A stretch of DNA of 64,000 nt, from positions 4,960,001-5,024,000 of the forward strand of contig NZ_FMHY01000002.1 of NCBI RefSeq assembly GCF_900090225.1, read 5' to 3'. Of the stretch, positions 25,865 through 33,882 are shown piece by piece. The position numbers were made by a program, and so were the translations under genes. Position 1 is the first letter of the stretch, and the number at the start of each line of letters is the position of its first letter. The notes below the pieces were generated by a model. That model ran no database searches. It was not told the origin of the DNA and worked only from the letters and a program-made list of their open reading frames with translations. The DNA comes from Micromonospora eburnea. Its GTDB lineage: Bacteria; Actinomycetota; Actinomycetes; Mycobacteriales; Micromonosporaceae.

Positions 25865-26634
25865 CGGACAACCTCCAGGGTGAGCTCGTGAAGCCGGGCT
25901 GCGGCGCGTGGGTCGAAGGACGGCTGGTCCAGGCTGATCGGCTGGTCTTGCATGAAGGCGCTGAGCGGTTCGGCGGGCGGGTGATCGATGCGGGTGACGA
26001 TCGGCTTGATGCCCTCCTCGACCGGCTTGCCGTACCGCCTGAGCGAGGCGACGTGGGCAGCGGTCGGCGCGTCGTACTCGCCGGCGAAGCTGGTCGACAC
26101 GCCGCCAGGGTTGATCAACACATATCTGGTACGGCTGACCCGGTGTTGGGTGGCGTAGGCGACCCCGAGGAGGTCGTTTGCCTTTCCCGCCTGCATCTGG
26201 GCCGCCACCCCGTTGTAGCCGTGTTCCAGCATGAGGTCGTTCCAATGGATCGCATCCATCGGGAGGCCGGGCCCCGACACGTTGACGATGACCTGCGGGT
26301 CGGTCAGGCCGTGGCTGAGCAGGAACCGGCTCAGATACTCCAGCGCGAACGTGCCCTCGACGCCGTCCGCAGTCTCGAAGCGGGTCGAGCGAAAGTATCG
26401 GGCGCACAGCACGAGCGCGTCCACGGTGGGGAACGCGGAGTTGATCTCTTCGATCACCCGCCGGTTTTCGCTGATCAGGCTCAGGTCCGCCGGGATGAAA
26501 TGGGCGTTGGGCAGCATCGCGGCCTTCTCCTTGTCCCGGCCGATGATGGCGACGGTGTCACCTCGTTCGAGATAGGTGCGGGCGAGCGCTCTGCCCATCC
26601 CGTCGGTGCCGCCAGTGATCACTATCGTTTTCAT
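25861..26634 (-). CDS. SDR-family protein with atypical catalytic motif
   Basis: 257 aa; GGGAGGA precedes ATG 26634, which overlaps the MFS stop. The Rossmann glycine motif is ITGGTDGMGRALA and the Ser of the triad is in VNVSGPG. The usual Tyr of YxxxK is absent: the segment AAQMQAGKAND places Met four residues before the Lys. It could be a divergent reductase or a non-catalytic NAD(P)-binding protein. It sits between the MFS exporter and the SGNH hydrolase in one transcript that is divergent from a TetR gene. Confidence 0.85.
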   Translation of the reverse strand: MKTIVITGGTDGMGRALARTYLERGDTVAIIGRDKEKAAMLPNAHFIPADLSLISENRRVIEEINSAFPTVDALVLCARYFRSTRFETADGVEGTFALEYLSRFLLSHGLTDPQVIVNVSGPGLPMDAIHWNDLMLEHGYNGVAAQMQAGKANDLLGVAYATQHRVSRTRYVLINPGGVSTSFAGEYDAPTAAHVASLRRYGKPVEEGIKPIVTRIDHPPAEPLSAFMQDQPISLDQPSFDPRAAARLHELTLEVVR

Positions 26635-28055
26635 CAGGATGTCCTCCCAGACGTGGCGAGTTCCTCTTCCACGGCCGGCACCTGAGGCCGGCCGGGCAGA
26701 AGCGGGATGGCGGCCAGGACGACCACGATCATGGCGACGGCGAACCAGAAGACGCCGTGGAAGCCGGTTATCGGATCGCTGGCGGTCTGCACGATGAGCG
26801 TGACGAGCGCGACGCCGAGCGCGGCGCCGAGCTGGTTGAGCATGTAGAGCACCGAGCTGCCCTGCGCCACCATGGAGGTGGGCAGGGTGCGGTAGAGCGA
26901 TCCCATCGTGGGAGCGCTGAAGCAACCCATGCCCAGACCGATGGTGAAGGCGGCCAGAACGGGCCACAGCTCAGGGGTGTCCGCCCCGATCTGGGTGAAG
27001 GCCAGCCCGCTGAGGGCGGCCACGATCGCGCCGGCGGTGGCCAGGCCTCGGGCACCGAGCCGGTCCGACAGCCTGCCGGCGAGTGGCATGGCGATGGCGC
27101 CACCGAGGCCGGCCGGTGCCATCAGTAGTCCGGCGGCGAGCACCCCGTGCCCGTGTGCCTGCTGGTAGTACAGCGGCAGCGCGAACAGGGTGGCGAAGTT
27201 GGCCAGGCCGCCGAGCCCCATGATGGTGACGCTGGCCGTGAAGCCGCGGCTGGCGAACAGGCGCAGGTCGATCAGGGGTGGTGTGCGCTGGGCGAGGAGC
27301 GCATGGATCGCGTAGCCGGTCAGCAGCACGGCGCCGGCGGCCAGCGGGATGAGCGCCTGCCAGGTAATGAACGCGGCCTGCTCGGCCGCCTGTGACATTG
27401 CCAAGACGAGAGCGGTGAAGCCCGGCCCGAGCAGGGCCAGGCCGAGGACGTCGAGCCTGACTCGTGGCTGCTGCCCGGCTGGCGGGTCCGCAGGCAGCAC
27501 GCGACCGGCGAGCAGGTAGGCGATGGCTCCGACGGGCACGCTGAGCAGGAACATCCAGCGCCACGGCAGGCTGGCGAGGATGGCCCCGCCCGCGATCGGG
27601 CCGAGGACCGGGCCGAGAGAGAGCACCACCCCCATCAGGCCCATCACGCGTCCGGCGCGGTGGGGGCCGGCGGCGCGGGCCAGCAGGATCAGCACGAGCG
27701 GGTCGAGGATGCCGGCGCCGACGCCCTGAAGGGTGCGGAAGGCGATCAGGCTGCCGACGTTCCAGGCCAACCCGGCGGCGAGTGATCCGGCCAGGAATAT
27801 CAGGAGGCCGATCAGCCACAGCCGCTTGCCGCCGAACCGGTCGACGGCCCAGGTGGTGAACGGGATGGTGGCCGTGACGGCCAGCAGGAAGCCGGTGGAG
27901 GTCCAGCCGACAGTGCTGAGCGAGGTGTCGAAGGCCTTGGCCAGGGTGTCGGTGGCTACGGCGGCCATGGTGCTGTTGAGGATGCCGAGCAGCCCGCCAA
28001 GCAGAATCACGGCGATCATCCGCAACAGCGGCCGACCCAGACGATCTGAACTCAT
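26634..28055 (-). CDS. MFS transporter, DHA2 (EmrB/QacA) drug-exporter family
   Basis: 473 aa with about 14 hydrophobic helices. The family signatures are DRFGGKRLWLIGLLIF (loop 2-3, motif A) and GVVLSLGPVLGPIAGG (motif C, drug:H+ antiporters). It sits in the cytoplasmic membrane and probably exports a toxic small molecule using the proton gradient. Its start is 79 nt from the divergent TetR start, the classic arrangement of a regulated efflux pump. SDR and SGNH hydrolase genes follow with overlaps, so the same inducer probably brings modifying enzymes with the pump. Confidence 0.93.
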   Translation of the reverse strand: MSSDRLGRPLLRMIAVILLGGLLGILNSTMAAVATDTLAKAFDTSLSTVGWTSTGFLLAVTATIPFTTWAVDRFGGKRLWLIGLLIFLAGSLAAGLAWNVGSLIAFRTLQGVGAGILDPLVLILLARAAGPHRAGRVMGLMGVVLSLGPVLGPIAGGAILASLPWRWMFLLSVPVGAIAYLLAGRVLPADPPAGQQPRVRLDVLGLALLGPGFTALVLAMSQAAEQAAFITWQALIPLAAGAVLLTGYAIHALLAQRTPPLIDLRLFASRGFTASVTIMGLGGLANFATLFALPLYYQQAHGHGVLAAGLLMAPAGLGGAIAMPLAGRLSDRLGARGLATAGAIVAALSGLAFTQIGADTPELWPVLAAFTIGLGMGCFSAPTMGSLYRTLPTSMVAQGSSVLYMLNQLGAALGVALVTLIVQTASDPITGFHGVFWFAVAMIVVVLAAIPLLPGRPQVPAVEEELATSGRTS

Positions 28056-28099
28056 GGGTTCAAGTTAGTTGCCCGGCATGTTCGCACGCAACCAGGTCG

Positions 28100-28127
28100 T
28101 TCATGAAGCTGAACCGGCAGGTACAAT
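28100..28127 (+). promoter_or_regulatory. Promoter of the TetR gene, probably giving a leaderless mRNA
   Basis: A good -10 TACAAT (28122-28127) with a partial -35 TTCATG (28100-28105) lies 7 nt upstream of the ATG at 28135. Transcription would start at or one base before the ATG, and no ribosome site lies in front. The inverted pair GTTGC / GCAAC at about 28069-28093 could be the TetR site in the shared intergenic region. Confidence 0.5.
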
Positions 28128-28134
28128 CGAGGGC

Positions 28135-28788
28135 ATGACCGGAGCTCGAACTGTGACAGGCTCTCGTGGACGGATCGACAAGCGGCAGGCGATCCTGGAG
28201 GGCGCCTTCAGGGTGTTTGCCCGGCAGGGGTACGCCCAGGCCTGCGTGCAGGAGATCGCGGACGAGGCCGGCGTGGCCAAGCCGACGGTGTACAACCACC
28301 TCACCGACAAGGCCACCCTGTTCCGGCACACACTGGAGGCCGTGGCGCAGATTGCGCTGAACGAGCGGCTGGCCGCCCTCGATCCCCTCCACGAGCCCGG
28401 CGAGGACCTGCGCGCGACGCTGGAAGACGTGGGTCACCGCCTGCTCCGGCTCCACTGCGATGACCGTTCGTGCGCGCTGCGGCGGCTGCTCTACTCGGAG
28501 ATCGACAGATTCCCCGACGCCCTCGACATCGTCCGGCAGAGTGGACCTCATCGCCTCAACGAGGCCCTGGCCGACCGGTTCGCGCGGCTCATGCTCGCCG
28601 GTCGCCTCCAGGCCGGCGACCCGGCCCAGGCGGCCGAGCAGTTCATGGCCCTGCTCATCGGCCCGTTGGAGGCCCGCTCCGAGATGGGCACCCGTCAGAT
28701 CGACGATGCCGAACTGCGTCAGGTGACCATCGCCGCCGTCCGAACCTTCCTACTGGCCTTCAGCGAGCAGCGCGCCGACGGCGGCTAG
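28135..28788 (+). CDS. TetR-family transcriptional regulator
   Basis: 217 aa from ATG 28135 (MTGARTVTGSRGRIDKRQ). The upstream in-frame ATG at 28069 would place the -10 box inside the gene. The HTH is at about 16-62: AILEGAFRVFARQGYAQACVQ then AGVAKPTVYNHLTDKATLF. The C-terminal ligand domain matches TetR_C (AefR-like), with CDDRSCALRRLLYSEIDRFP. It is divergent from the MFS gene and most likely represses the MFS-SDR-SGNH operon and itself. Confidence 0.92.
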   Translation: MTGARTVTGSRGRIDKRQAILEGAFRVFARQGYAQACVQEIADEAGVAKPTVYNHLTDKATLFRHTLEAVAQIALNERLAALDPLHEPGEDLRATLEDVGHRLLRLHCDDRSCALRRLLYSEIDRFPDALDIVRQSGPHRLNEALADRFARLMLAGRLQAGDPAQAAEQFMALLIGPLEARSEMGTRQIDDAELRQVTIAAVRTFLLAFSEQRADGG

Positions 28789-28892
28789 AAAGCACTCAAC
28801 GTCCCCGGTTACAGTAACGGCCTCAGCATCCTTATCTAGCCGCGATCCGCGCGTCTGCCGCTGCGGTCAAGCGTCGCCGTCCGGGCGGCGCG

Positions 28893-29534
28893 TCAGCGGG
28901 GCGCGGTGTCGAGGGCGCGGCTGAGTGTCCACCGGGAGACGCGCAGCTTGGCGGCGACGGCGGCTCGGGGTTTGCCCGGCGCCGAGCAGGATGCGGGCGT
29001 CGGTGATCTGTTCGGGGTCAGGGCGCGAGGGCGGCCGCCGACGCGGCCACGGGCCCGGGCGGCGTCGAGGCCTTCGCGGGTGCCTTTGACGATCTGCTGG
29101 CGTTGGAACTTGGCGATGGCGGCGAAAACGGTGAAGATGAGTTCGCCGCACATGTCGTCGCTGGTGTCGAGCACGATGCCGTCGAGGATGCGGAAGTGGC
29201 GGCCCTTGGCGTGCAGGTCGTCTTCGACGATCGCGAGGAGTTCGCGGGTGTCGCGGCCCAGCCGGGTCAGGTCGAGCACGACGAGGGTGTCGTCGCGGCG
29301 CATGTGATCGAGGGCGGCGGTCAAGCCGGGCCGGGTGGTGCCCTTGGCGCCGGATGCCTTGTCGAGGTAGATCCGGGCGCAGCCGGCGGTCTTGAGGGCG
29401 TCGATCTGGCGCGCGAGTTCCTGGGCGTCGGTGGACACCCGGGCGAGCCCGATGAGGTTCTCGCGGGCGGCCGGGTCGTCGTTGAGGATGACGTGCTCTT
29501 TGATGGTGGCCTCCCGCGTTGCGGGCGCAGCCAT
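28893..29534 (-). CDS. Serine recombinase (resolvase/invertase family) with two compensating frameshifts
   Basis: 213 aa. The catalytic domain begins LIGLARVSTDAQELARQID (catalytic Ser in VSTD) and continues with YLDKASGAKGTTRPGL and VVLDLTRLGRD. The C-terminus has the HTH PRAAVAAKLRVSRWTLSRAL. Between them the frame reads NRSPTPASCSAPG, whereas the adjacent frame reads EQITDARILLGAG, the sequence expected of the family. One base is missing near 29014 and one is extra near 28976, so only 13 residues are scrambled and the HTH is back in frame. ATG 29534 or GTG 29537 starts it; there is no strong ribosome site. It may be partly active. No transposase accompanies it. Confidence 0.85.
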   Translation of the reverse strand: MAAPATREATIKEHVILNDDPAARENLIGLARVSTDAQELARQIDALKTAGCARIYLDKASGAKGTTRPGLTAALDHMRRDDTLVVLDLTRLGRDTRELLAIVEDDLHAKGRHFRILDGIVLDTSDDMCGELIFTVFAAIAKFQRQQIVKGTREGLDAARARGRVGGRPRALTPNRSPTPASCSAPGKPRAAVAAKLRVSRWTLSRALDTAPR

Positions 29535-29539
29535 CACCG

Positions 29540-29601
29540 TAGCGGAAACGGTGGTTGCGAGTCTTCTGCTACATGCCGGTCTTGCTCCATGGTTCTGCTA
29601 C
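29540..29601. repeat. Res-like inverted repeat plus direct repeat
   Basis: TAGCGGAA (29540-29547) and TTCTGCTA (29564-29571) form a 7-of-8 inverted repeat spanning 32 nt, about the size of a resolvase subsite. TTCTGCTAC recurs at 29564-29572 and 29593-29601, 29 nt apart. It lies directly upstream of the serine recombinase start, where such enzymes usually have their binding sites. Confidence 0.4.
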
Positions 29602-29775
29602 CGGTTCCGAGGGTGGTTCGCGGGGCCGTGCGGCTGCAGACGGGTGCGGGGCGAAGAGGATCGTTATTGCCCCCACGCCTGCCAGGACGCCGACGCCCGG
29701 CCCTCACCGGAGTTGATCTTGCCTAACGGGACTTCTCCGAGCATCAGTCCTCAAGGGCCGCACAGGAGGCCTTGT

Positions 29776-29824
29776 GGCGGAAACCCGTAACCGCACAACG
29801 TCGGCGAGCCGTTAGGGTTCCGCC
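29776..29824 (+). other. Imperfect stem-loop upstream of membrane-protein gene
   Basis: Left arm GGCGGAAACCCGTAAC (29776-29791) pairs with right arm GTTAGGGTTCCGCC (29811-29824) through 14 pairs with two bulged bases and a 19-nt loop. It ends 49 nt before the ATG. It could be a leader structure or an upstream terminator. Confidence 0.4.
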
Positions 29825-29873
29825 GCTCGTCCACAGGGGAGAGACTGGAGTCCGATCATCGGACGGGGGGCCA

Positions 29874-30650
29874 ATGGCTGACGCAGGCATTCCTAACACC
29901 CCAAGCACCTCCACCGGCCTCGGTGAGGCCACTCTCAATGTCCTCCGCCGCTCTGTCGGTACGCGGACCCGCCGTTTTCTGCTCGCGGTCACCCTGCTGC
30001 TGGGGCTGCTGGCCGCCGCCGGGCTTGCTCTGGGCGGACCGCCTGGTGATCGCACTTTCGCCAATCTCTCCGATCCCGCGCAGAGCCTGATGTCCTTCGT
30101 CGTGCCGGCCTTCGGCATCCTGCTCGCCCGCGACCTGAAGCGGGCGTCCGGGGCGACTCGCCTCACGCCAACCCTGCTGGCCGCGGCGCTGTTCGCCGCC
30201 GCCGTGGCTCTGTTCGGCGTCCTGGTGTGCGCCACGGCCCTCACGGTGACCACGTCGAGCGCTCAGGACCCGTGGCGGCACGTGGGAACCGTCGCGGTCG
30301 GCAGTGTTCTGGTCCAACTGGTGGCCCAGCTTGTGGGCACGGGACTCGGCCTGCTGATGCGGCGTCCCGCCATCGCGTTCGCCGCCACCATCGTCCTGCC
30401 GCTCGGCCTGTGGTCTCTGCTGGGCGCCATCGATCTCCTCCGACCGGCTCAGGCCCTGACTCCGTATTCCTCCGCCCGGCACCTGCTCTCCGGCCAGATG
30501 AGTGCACTGAACTGGGTCTGGTGGCTCGCCGTTCTGCTCATCTGGGGCGTGGGTCTGAACGCCCTCGGCGCCGCTCGGCTCCGGCGGCGGAATCATGCCG
30601 GCAACCCCACCCCAGCGCTCGGCGAGCAGAGCCCATCGCCGAGCCGTTGA
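29874..30650 (+). CDS. Six-helix membrane protein, ABC-2 permease-like
   Basis: 258 aa from the ATG after GGGGGG. Six hydrophobic segments are evident (for example FLLAVTLLLGLLAAAGLAL, TIVLPLGLWSLLGAI, WVWWLAVLLIWGVGL). The layout, with a long loop after helix 1 and a C-terminal Arg-rich tail, resembles ABC-2 type permeases, but no ATPase gene is adjacent. The assignment therefore rests on topology only. It precedes the MerR gene by 107 nt on the same strand. Confidence 0.7.
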   Translation: MADAGIPNTPSTSTGLGEATLNVLRRSVGTRTRRFLLAVTLLLGLLAAAGLALGGPPGDRTFANLSDPAQSLMSFVVPAFGILLARDLKRASGATRLTPTLLAAALFAAAVALFGVLVCATALTVTTSSAQDPWRHVGTVAVGSVLVQLVAQLVGTGLGLLMRRPAIAFAATIVLPLGLWSLLGAIDLLRPAQALTPYSSARHLLSGQMSALNWVWWLAVLLIWGVGLNALGAARLRRRNHAGNPTPALGEQSPSPSR

Positions 30651-30703
30651 GGCTCTCCCGCCCCGAGAGACGACGGCGTCTTTGATAGCAGCACTCATGC
30701 CCG

Positions 30704-30735
30704 TTGACGGTATCGTTGAATCAACGATTTAAACT
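30704..30735 (+). promoter_or_regulatory. MerR-type promoter with 20-nt spacer and palindromic operator
   Basis: -35 TTGACG (30704-30709) and -10 TAAACT (30730-30735) are separated by 20 nt, longer than the usual 17, as in MerR-activated promoters. The spacer contains a perfect palindrome ATCGTTGA-A-TCAACGAT (30712-30728). The downstream gene encodes a MerR-family protein, so autoregulation through DNA untwisting is likely. Confidence 0.65.
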
Positions 30736-30757
30736 TATCCGCGAGACAGGCAGGTAA

Positions 30758-31492
30758 GTGCGGCAAAACCCTCAAGAGCGTGGGCGGCTCAGGCCGGTTG
30801 ACCTGGCACGTGGGCACGGCCTGTCCACGCAGGCGATCAGGAACTACGAGGCGGCCGGGATCCTTCCGGCCACCGAACGCACCCCGCACGGCTACCGCAC
30901 CTACACGCCGCTGCACGCGGAGGCGCTGCGCGCGTTCCTCGCCCTCGTGCCCGGACACGGCCACCAGACGGCCACGTCGATCATGCAGGCGATCAACCGG
31001 GGTACGACCGAGGAAGCGCTTCGGGTCATCGACGAGAGCCACGCCCAGCTTCTCGACGACCGCCGCACCCTCCAGGCCGTCGAAGCCGCGCTTCACGACC
31101 TCAGTCCCGTACCGCAGGAACGCGGCGACACGTTCGTCGGCCCCCTGGCGAGAAGGCTCGGCATCCGCCCCGCCACCCTGCGCAAGTGGGAACGCGCCGG
31201 CCTGCTCCAACCGCGTCGCGACCCGCAGACGGGCTACCGGCTCTACAGCGCGGCCGACGTGCGTGATGCCCGACTCGTCCACCAGCTCAGACGAGGCGGC
31301 TACCTACTGGAGCAGATCGCCCCACTGATCGCCCAGGTACGCTCCGCCGGAGGTGTCGCGCCCCTTGAATCGATGCTGCACGACTGGCATGCCCGCCTCT
31401 CGGCCCGCAGCCGCGCCATGCTCACCGGCGCCGCCGCACTGGACGCCTACCTCGGCTGCCGACCGGACCCCGCCCCGACACGGGCCGAGTGA
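30758..31492 (+). CDS. MerR-family regulator with two HTH domains (TioE-like)
   Basis: 244 aa from a GTG. It has an unusual double-HTH layout. The first MerR helix-turn-helix is at about 11-80 (RPVDLARGHGLSTQAIRNYE, AAGILPATERTPHGYRTY). The second is at about 128-195 (LARRLGIRPATLRKWERAGL, TGYRLYSAADVRDARLVHQL). This matches the TioE family of actinobacterial regulators, some found in antibiotic clusters. No effector-binding domain or metal-binding cysteines are present. A MerR-type promoter lies upstream. The preceding membrane-protein gene is a possible target. Confidence 0.88.
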   Translation: MRQNPQERGRLRPVDLARGHGLSTQAIRNYEAAGILPATERTPHGYRTYTPLHAEALRAFLALVPGHGHQTATSIMQAINRGTTEEALRVIDESHAQLLDDRRTLQAVEAALHDLSPVPQERGDTFVGPLARRLGIRPATLRKWERAGLLQPRRDPQTGYRLYSAADVRDARLVHQLRRGGYLLEQIAPLIAQVRSAGGVAPLESMLHDWHARLSARSRAMLTGAAALDAYLGCRPDPAPTRAE

Positions 31493-31648
31493 CCAAAGCC
31501 TCGCCGCTGGTGCGGCACCACGGCGCGCAGATTCCGTCCGGCCGATCCATGGACGAGAGCAGCCCTGCGCGTCCAGGTCACGCAGCACGAAGCGGAGGTC
31601 ACGCACGTCGGCGCCGCGCCTCACCACGCCAGCCGGCGTCGACCTGAA

Positions 31649-31683
31649 GACGCGGACCCCGCGGCTGTCTCGGGGTCCGCGTC
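31649..31683. terminator. Strong intrinsic-type hairpin between convergent genes
   Basis: Perfect 13-bp stem GACGCGGACCCCG (31649-31661) and CGGGGTCCGCGTC (31671-31683) with a 9-nt loop. It lies 15 nt beyond the stop of the minus-strand alpha/beta hydrolase and 157 nt after the MerR stop, so it can serve both. There is no T-tract, as is usual in actinobacteria. Confidence 0.8.
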
Positions 31684-31697
31684 TGCACTGTTGACGG

Positions 31698-33149
31698 TCA
31701 GGGGAGGAGAAGTCCGATGCTCAGGGCGAATGGCAGGAGCATCACGCTCCCGGCGAGCAGCAGGCCGACGCGCAGTCGCTGCGGCCCGGCCAGTGCGGCG
31801 CGGCCACGCCAGGCGGACCGGGCCAGCAGCGTGGCCGAAACGAATGCGCCAACGAGGAGGAGCCGCAGCAGCAGCCAGGCCAGCGGCTGGCCGAGGAGAG
31901 CCGTGCCGGGTTGTCCCTGGGCCACGACGATGAAGACGACGTAGCCGGCGCTGCCCAGCGCGGTGACCAGCCCGATGGTCGTGAGCCAGCGAGCCGGCCT
32001 CGCCCCCGGCGGTGCGCCGCGGTGACCCCGCAGCCGCCGGATCACCGCGGCGACCGGCCAACTCAGCAACGTGGCCAGGAGCAGGCCGAAGAGACCGAAG
32101 CCGAGCCAGGTGACCGGGGTGAGGGGCAGGCTGTCGTGCCCCTGCCTGGGCGGTGTGTCGCTGTGCGACGCCGGGGCGGTGCCGGCGGTCACGGCCTCCA
32201 CCCAGGCCGACATCATCCCCGCGTAGCCGGGGGTGAGCTGCCCGTCGGGGTAACCGGCGATGACCGGCCCGCCGGGGAGTTGATACCCGTCCGGCGTGAC
32301 GCGCGCGCCGTGGCTGGCCCCGGGCAGCGTTCGGAGGGTCACGCTTCGGCTGGCGGTGAGTTGCTTGCTGAAGATGGCCGCGCTCTCGGCGGGCGGGACC
32401 ACCACGTCCCGCTCGCCCCAGATCGCCAGGACCGGCTGCCGGACCTGGTTGAGCGCCGGGATCGGGTCGTATTCGGCTGCCGCGAAGGCACCGAGCCCCG
32501 TAACCACCTCCACGCTGCGGCTGGCGAGGGCATCCGAGGTTGCCGCGGCGATGCCGGCGCGGTTCAGCCGGCCGGCCAGGTGCCAGGCCTGCGTACGCGA
32601 CGGGTTGAGCCCGGAGGCACCAACGGTGATGACGAACTTCACGTCAGCGGAACGGGATGCCGCGAGCGGCGCGATCCAGCCGCCTTCACTGAATCCCCAG
32701 AGGCCGACCTTATCGGCATCGACACCGTCGGACGAGCGGAGGACGCGAAGCCCGGCGAGCGCATCGCCGGCCATCGCCGAGAAGTCACGGTGGAATTTCG
32801 AGTAGTCGCCGCGCTTGTCGTAGATCAACGACACGATGCCCGCCTTGGCCAACGCCTCGGCCTCATGCGTCAGTTCGACGCGGTTGCCGATGCCCGATCC
32901 GTGCACCAGCACGATGCCGGGGTGGCGCACCGCGGTGTCCAGATCCGCCCGGCGCACGATCGAGCCGTGCAGTGTCGTCGGGCCGTTGGCGAAGGTGACC
33001 TCGGTGGCGGTGAGGCCCGCCGACGGCACGTAGCGGGGTGGGGCAGGGACGTTCTCGGCGGCCGCCGGCCGCGGGGTCGCGACGGCGAGCAGGAGCGTGG
33101 TGATCGTGGCGGCGCCGATGGCGAGACGCGAGGTGGCGGACTTCTTCAT
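31698..33149 (-). CDS. Alpha/beta hydrolase with signal peptide and C-terminal membrane region
   Basis: 483 aa from ATG 33149 (MKKSATSRLAIGAATITTLLLA signal, cleavage near AAA-EN). The hydrolase domain covers about 45-345. The oxyanion region is LVHGSGIGNR, the nucleophile elbow GLWGFSEGGW, and the acid/His region GERDVVVPP with LPGASHGARV. A C-terminal part (about 350-483) has four hydrophobic helices, so the enzyme faces outward while anchored. The family includes acyl and peptide esterases of the DLH/BAAT type. The substrate is unknown. The two-component genes lie just upstream on the same strand. Confidence 0.85.
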   Translation of the reverse strand: MKKSATSRLAIGAATITTLLLAVATPRPAAAENVPAPPRYVPSAGLTATEVTFANGPTTLHGSIVRRADLDTAVRHPGIVLVHGSGIGNRVELTHEAEALAKAGIVSLIYDKRGDYSKFHRDFSAMAGDALAGLRVLRSSDGVDADKVGLWGFSEGGWIAPLAASRSADVKFVITVGASGLNPSRTQAWHLAGRLNRAGIAAATSDALASRSVEVVTGLGAFAAAEYDPIPALNQVRQPVLAIWGERDVVVPPAESAAIFSKQLTASRSVTLRTLPGASHGARVTPDGYQLPGGPVIAGYPDGQLTPGYAGMMSAWVEAVTAGTAPASHSDTPPRQGHDSLPLTPVTWLGFGLFGLLLATLLSWPVAAVIRRLRGHRGAPPGARPARWLTTIGLVTALGSAGYVVFIVVAQGQPGTALLGQPLAWLLLRLLLVGAFVSATLLARSAWRGRAALAGPQRLRVGLLLAGSVMLLPFALSIGLLLP

Positions 33150-33231
33150 GCCGATGATGATCAAACCTGGCGGGCCCGGTGCCATCGCCGGCGCGAGCGA
33201 TCGAGCACTCCCCCGCGCGAGGGAGAAACGG

Positions 33232-33882
33232 TCAGGAGCCGGGGGTGAGCATGCCCGACTCGTAGGCCGCGATGACGGCCTGGACCCGGTCGCGCAGGCC
33301 GAGCTTGCTCAGGACGTTGCTGACGTGGGTCTTCACGGTGTGCTCGCTGACGAACATCGCGGTGGCGATCTCCGGGTTGGACAGTCCCCGCCCCAGCAGT
33401 CCCAGAGTTTCGCGTTCACGGTCGGTCAGTTGATCGAGACCCGGGATCTCCCGGGGCCTGGGCCGGGGCCGCATCGCGTCCTCGATGAGTTTGCGCGTCA
33501 CCGCGGGAGCGAGCATCGACTGGCCCTGGACGACGACCCGTACCGCGTGCACGAGGTCCTCTCCGCGCATGTCCTTGAGCAGAAAACCGCTGGCGCCCGC
33601 CCGGAGCGCGGCGAAGACGTACTCGTCGGAGTCGAAGGTGGTCAGGATGATCACTCGGGTGTCGCCGCGCACGCAGATGCGGCGGGCCGCTTCGACTCCG
33701 TCCAGCTTCGGCATCTGGATGTCGAGCAGAACCACGTCGGGCCGATGGGTCGCCACCGCATCGATGGCCTCCTGCCCATCGGCGGCCTGCGCGACGATCT
33801 CGATGTCGGGCTGGGTGCCGAGGATCATGACGAACCCGGTACGTACCAGCTCCTGGTCGTCGGCGATGACCACACGGATCAC
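33232..33882 (-). CDS. NarL/FixJ-type response regulator
   Basis: 216 aa from a GTG that overlaps the kinase stop (GTGA). The receiver domain (1-120) has the acidic pair in VVIADDQELVRTGF, the phospho-acceptor Asp in DVVLLDIQMPKLDG, the switch Thr in VIILTTFD and Lys in GFLLKDM. The LuxR-type HTH (about 150-212) is LTDRERETLGLLGRGLSNPE then HTVKTHVSNVLSKLGLRDR. It is transcribed with its kinase. The alpha/beta hydrolase gene 82 nt downstream is a plausible target or operon member. Confidence 0.95.
   Translation of the reverse strand: MIRVVIADDQELVRTGFVMILGTQPDIEIVAQAADGQEAIDAVATHRPDVVLLDIQMPKLDGVEAARRICVRGDTRVIILTTFDSDEYVFAALRAGASGFLLKDMRGEDLVHAVRVVVQGQSMLAPAVTRKLIEDAMRPRPRPREIPGLDQLTDRERETLGLLGRGLSNPEIATAMFVSEHTVKTHVSNVLSKLGLRDRVQAVIAAYESGMLTPGS

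Larger units (their letters stand above)
29535..29873. other. Intergenic region upstream of the recombinase
   Basis: 339 nt between the recombinase (minus) and a membrane protein (plus). It contains a res-like inverted repeat near the recombinase start and a stem-loop near the membrane-protein gene (both listed). No gene is seen. Confidence 0.5.
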
